Below, one piece after another: positions 62,622 to 64,000 of a stretch of 64,000 bases of DNA. The notes below the pieces were generated by a model. The model made no database searches. It was not told the origin of the DNA and saw only the letters and a list, made by a program, of their open reading frames with translations. Numbering within the stretch: the first letter of the stretch is position 1; each line of letters starts with the position of its first letter. The translations under genes and the position numbers were made by a program. The DNA comes from Amycolatopsis sp. FDAARGOS 1241 (GTDB lineage: Bacteria > Actinomycetota > Actinomycetes > Mycobacteriales > Pseudonocardiaceae): NCBI RefSeq assembly GCF_016889705.1, contig NZ_CP069526.1, positions 7,265,001 through 7,329,000 on the forward strand, written 5' to 3'.

Positions 62622-63311
62622 ATGACGAGTCCCTCGCCACCACCGCCGGGCCGGCACCCCGGCGAGGTGAACCCCGCCCGGCTGCGCCGGTGGGACGGCG
62701 AGCCGCGGATCCCCGAACGCCGCTCGCCGCTCGTGGGCGGCACCCTGTTCACCGAAACCGTGCTCGTGGTCAGCCGCCGCGCCGCGGTCGTCGAGACCAG
62801 CGAGGAGTACGGCGTCTTCGACCAGCACGGCGCCCGCCTGGGCGGCGTGGCCGACGTGAGCCAGGGCTTCCTGCGCAAAGCCGCGCGGCTGCTGCCGAAG
62901 TACGACCAGTACGTGACGCACAAGTTCGAGGTTCGCGACGCCAACCACAGCACGGTGCTCAAGGTGGCGCGCCCGGCGAAGGACCTGCGCTCGCGCTACG
63001 TCGTCACCCGCGCGGACGAGACTCCGATCGGCGAGATCGTCCCCGCTCGCGGCACCGACGGCACGCGGTTCACCTTCGTCGTCGGCGGGCGGACGGTCGG
63101 CACGGTCACCGCCACGGGAGGCCAGTCCTGGGACGTCGTCATCGAGAACCACGCCGGCACCGAGATCGCGCGCCTCGGTGATCCACCGCCGGGCGCGACC
63201 GAGGACACCTACGTCGCCGAAATCCCGCGCCAGCTCCCCGAACCCCTGGCCAGCCTGGTCGTCGCGACGGCGCTGACGATCGACACCGCGCTGACCCGGG
63301 AAACCGCCTGA
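62622..63311 (+). CDS. Scramblase/LURP-one-related protein
   Basis: A 229-residue protein whose core resembles phospholipid scramblase-related (LURP-one-like) proteins: LVGGTLFTETVLVVSRRAAV, YGVFDQHGARLGGVADVSQ, KFEVRDANHSTVLKV, repeated beta strands with a closing hydrophobic helix (LASLVVATALTIDTAL). A Pro-rich start precedes it. Function in bacteria is unclear. ATG at 62622 or 62616. Divergent from the MetE-like gene. Confidence 0.7.
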   Translation: MTSPSPPPPGRHPGEVNPARLRRWDGEPRIPERRSPLVGGTLFTETVLVVSRRAAVVETSEEYGVFDQHGARLGGVADVSQGFLRKAARLLPKYDQYVTHKFEVRDANHSTVLKVARPAKDLRSRYVVTRADETPIGEIVPARGTDGTRFTFVVGGRTVGTVTATGGQSWDVVIENHAGTEIARLGDPPPGATEDTYVAEIPRQLPEPLASLVVATALTIDTALTRETA

Positions 63312-63414
63312 GCGAGTGACCGTTGTCTCAGGCCGTCCAGGTGGACAGGGCGCCGGTCAGCGCCCAATGTGAGGAAAGACGGGACGCCGGAGTCCTGCCT
63401 GGACGGAGGTCGCC

Positions 63415-64000
63415 GTGGAGCCGTTGCCCGAGGACAGCAACCGGAACTGGACGGAACCCGGGGTCTACGAGGTGGCCGCCGGCGTCTACCGGATCCCGTT
63501 GCCGTTGCCGAACGACGCGCTCCGTGCGGTGAACGTCTACGCCATCAGCGACGGCACCACGCTGGCGCTGGTCGACTCCGGCTGGGCGCTCACCGAGTCC
63601 CGCCAGCTGCTTTCCGACGCGCTGAAGGGCATCGGCGCCGAACTCGGTGACGTGCGGGAATTCCTGGTCACCCACGTGCACCGCGACCACTACACGCAGG
63701 CCGTGGTGCTGCGGCGCGAGTTCGGCAGCAAAGTGTCGCTGGGACAGCTGGAAGAACCATCCCTCAAGGTCACCGCGGATCCCGACCAGCTGCCGATGCA
63801 GGCGCAGGTCGAGCTCCTGCGCCACTGCGGCGCAGACGAGGTCATCGCCGCGCTGGCGAAGATGTTCGGCGACGTCCCGCGCCGCACCGACGTCGACCAG
63901 TGGGAGGACCCGGACGAGTGGCTTACGCCGGGCCGGCGCACGGTGCTGCCGAACCGCGAACTCGAAGTGGTTCACACCCCCGGCCACACCACGGGCCACG
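63415..64000 (+). CDS. Metallo-beta-lactamase-fold hydrolase, N-terminal part
   Basis: 195 codons from a GTG with GGAGG upstream; the gene runs off the window. The metal motif THVHRDH lies at residues 86-92 (H87, H89, D91, H92), preceded by LALVDSGW, and HTPGHTTGH ends the visible part with the next His ligand. Family members hydrolyse esters, thioesters or lactones; a glyoxalase II- or lactonase-like role is possible. The middle helical insert (about 115-160) is longer than in small members. Confidence 0.85.
   Translation, partial: MEPLPEDSNRNWTEPGVYEVAAGVYRIPLPLPNDALRAVNVYAISDGTTLALVDSGWALTESRQLLSDALKGIGAELGDVREFLVTHVHRDHYTQAVVLRREFGSKVSLGQLEEPSLKVTADPDQLPMQAQVELLRHCGADEVIAALAKMFGDVPRRTDVDQWEDPDEWLTPGRRTVLPNRELEVVHTPGHTTGH

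Overview
The window looks like the chromosome of a high-GC actinomycete, most likely a Pseudonocardiaceae member close to Amycolatopsis. This is inferred from gene content, a strong G/C third-base preference, frequent GTG/TTG starts, probable leaderless transcripts, and the conserved neighbourhood gpsA-plsC-cofC-ppk-mutT-hup-leuDC-ndgR. No rRNA gene or clear phage or transposase gene is visible.

Left part (1-15.3 kb): the end of a flavin reductase with an FMN-binding protein and its FMN transferase; small enzymes (VOC protein, methyltransferase, asparaginase, cysteine dioxygenase-like cupin); then gpsA and plsC (phospholipid synthesis), cofC/fbiD (coenzyme F420), ppk, a Nudix/phosphatase fusion, a HU-type nucleoid protein (hup), leuDC and the divergent IclR regulator ndgR.

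Middle (15.3-24.9 kb): about 9.6 kb with no recognisable protein gene except a second hup. It is made largely of diverged tandem repeats with periods I measured by eye at about 165-173, 117/236 and 222-227 bp, and its + strand is rich in C over G. The second hup matches the first over 766 bp, in inverted orientation, while the two promoters have diverged. The region ends at tRNA-Glu and tRNA-Gln genes. This is the most unusual part of the window.

Right part (25-64 kb): a HAD phosphatase, an FAD monooxygenase, an ECF sigma factor coupled to a START-like protein, an alpha/beta hydrolase and an FAA hydrolase; then a dense set of amino-acid genes: cimA, leuB, serA, ilvBNC and ilvD. With leuCD these cover most branched-chain amino-acid synthesis. 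cimA and ilvB each have a short leader peptide (Ile-Ile-Ile and Leu-Val-Leu) followed by a terminator hairpin, which points to attenuation by the end products. Among them sit a secreted subtilisin-like protease, an ankyrin-repeat gene broken by three apparent one-base deletions, a double SnoaL-like protein and a DUF397 protein. The right end carries DoxX, a 2-hydroxyacid dehydrogenase, a lipoprotein, the gatCAB operon, an ACT protein, a GNAT enzyme, ligA, a MetE-like enzyme, a scramblase-related protein and a truncated metallo-beta-lactamase-fold gene.

All calls come from reading the sequence; no database search was run. Periods and repeat copies were measured by hand and are approximate.
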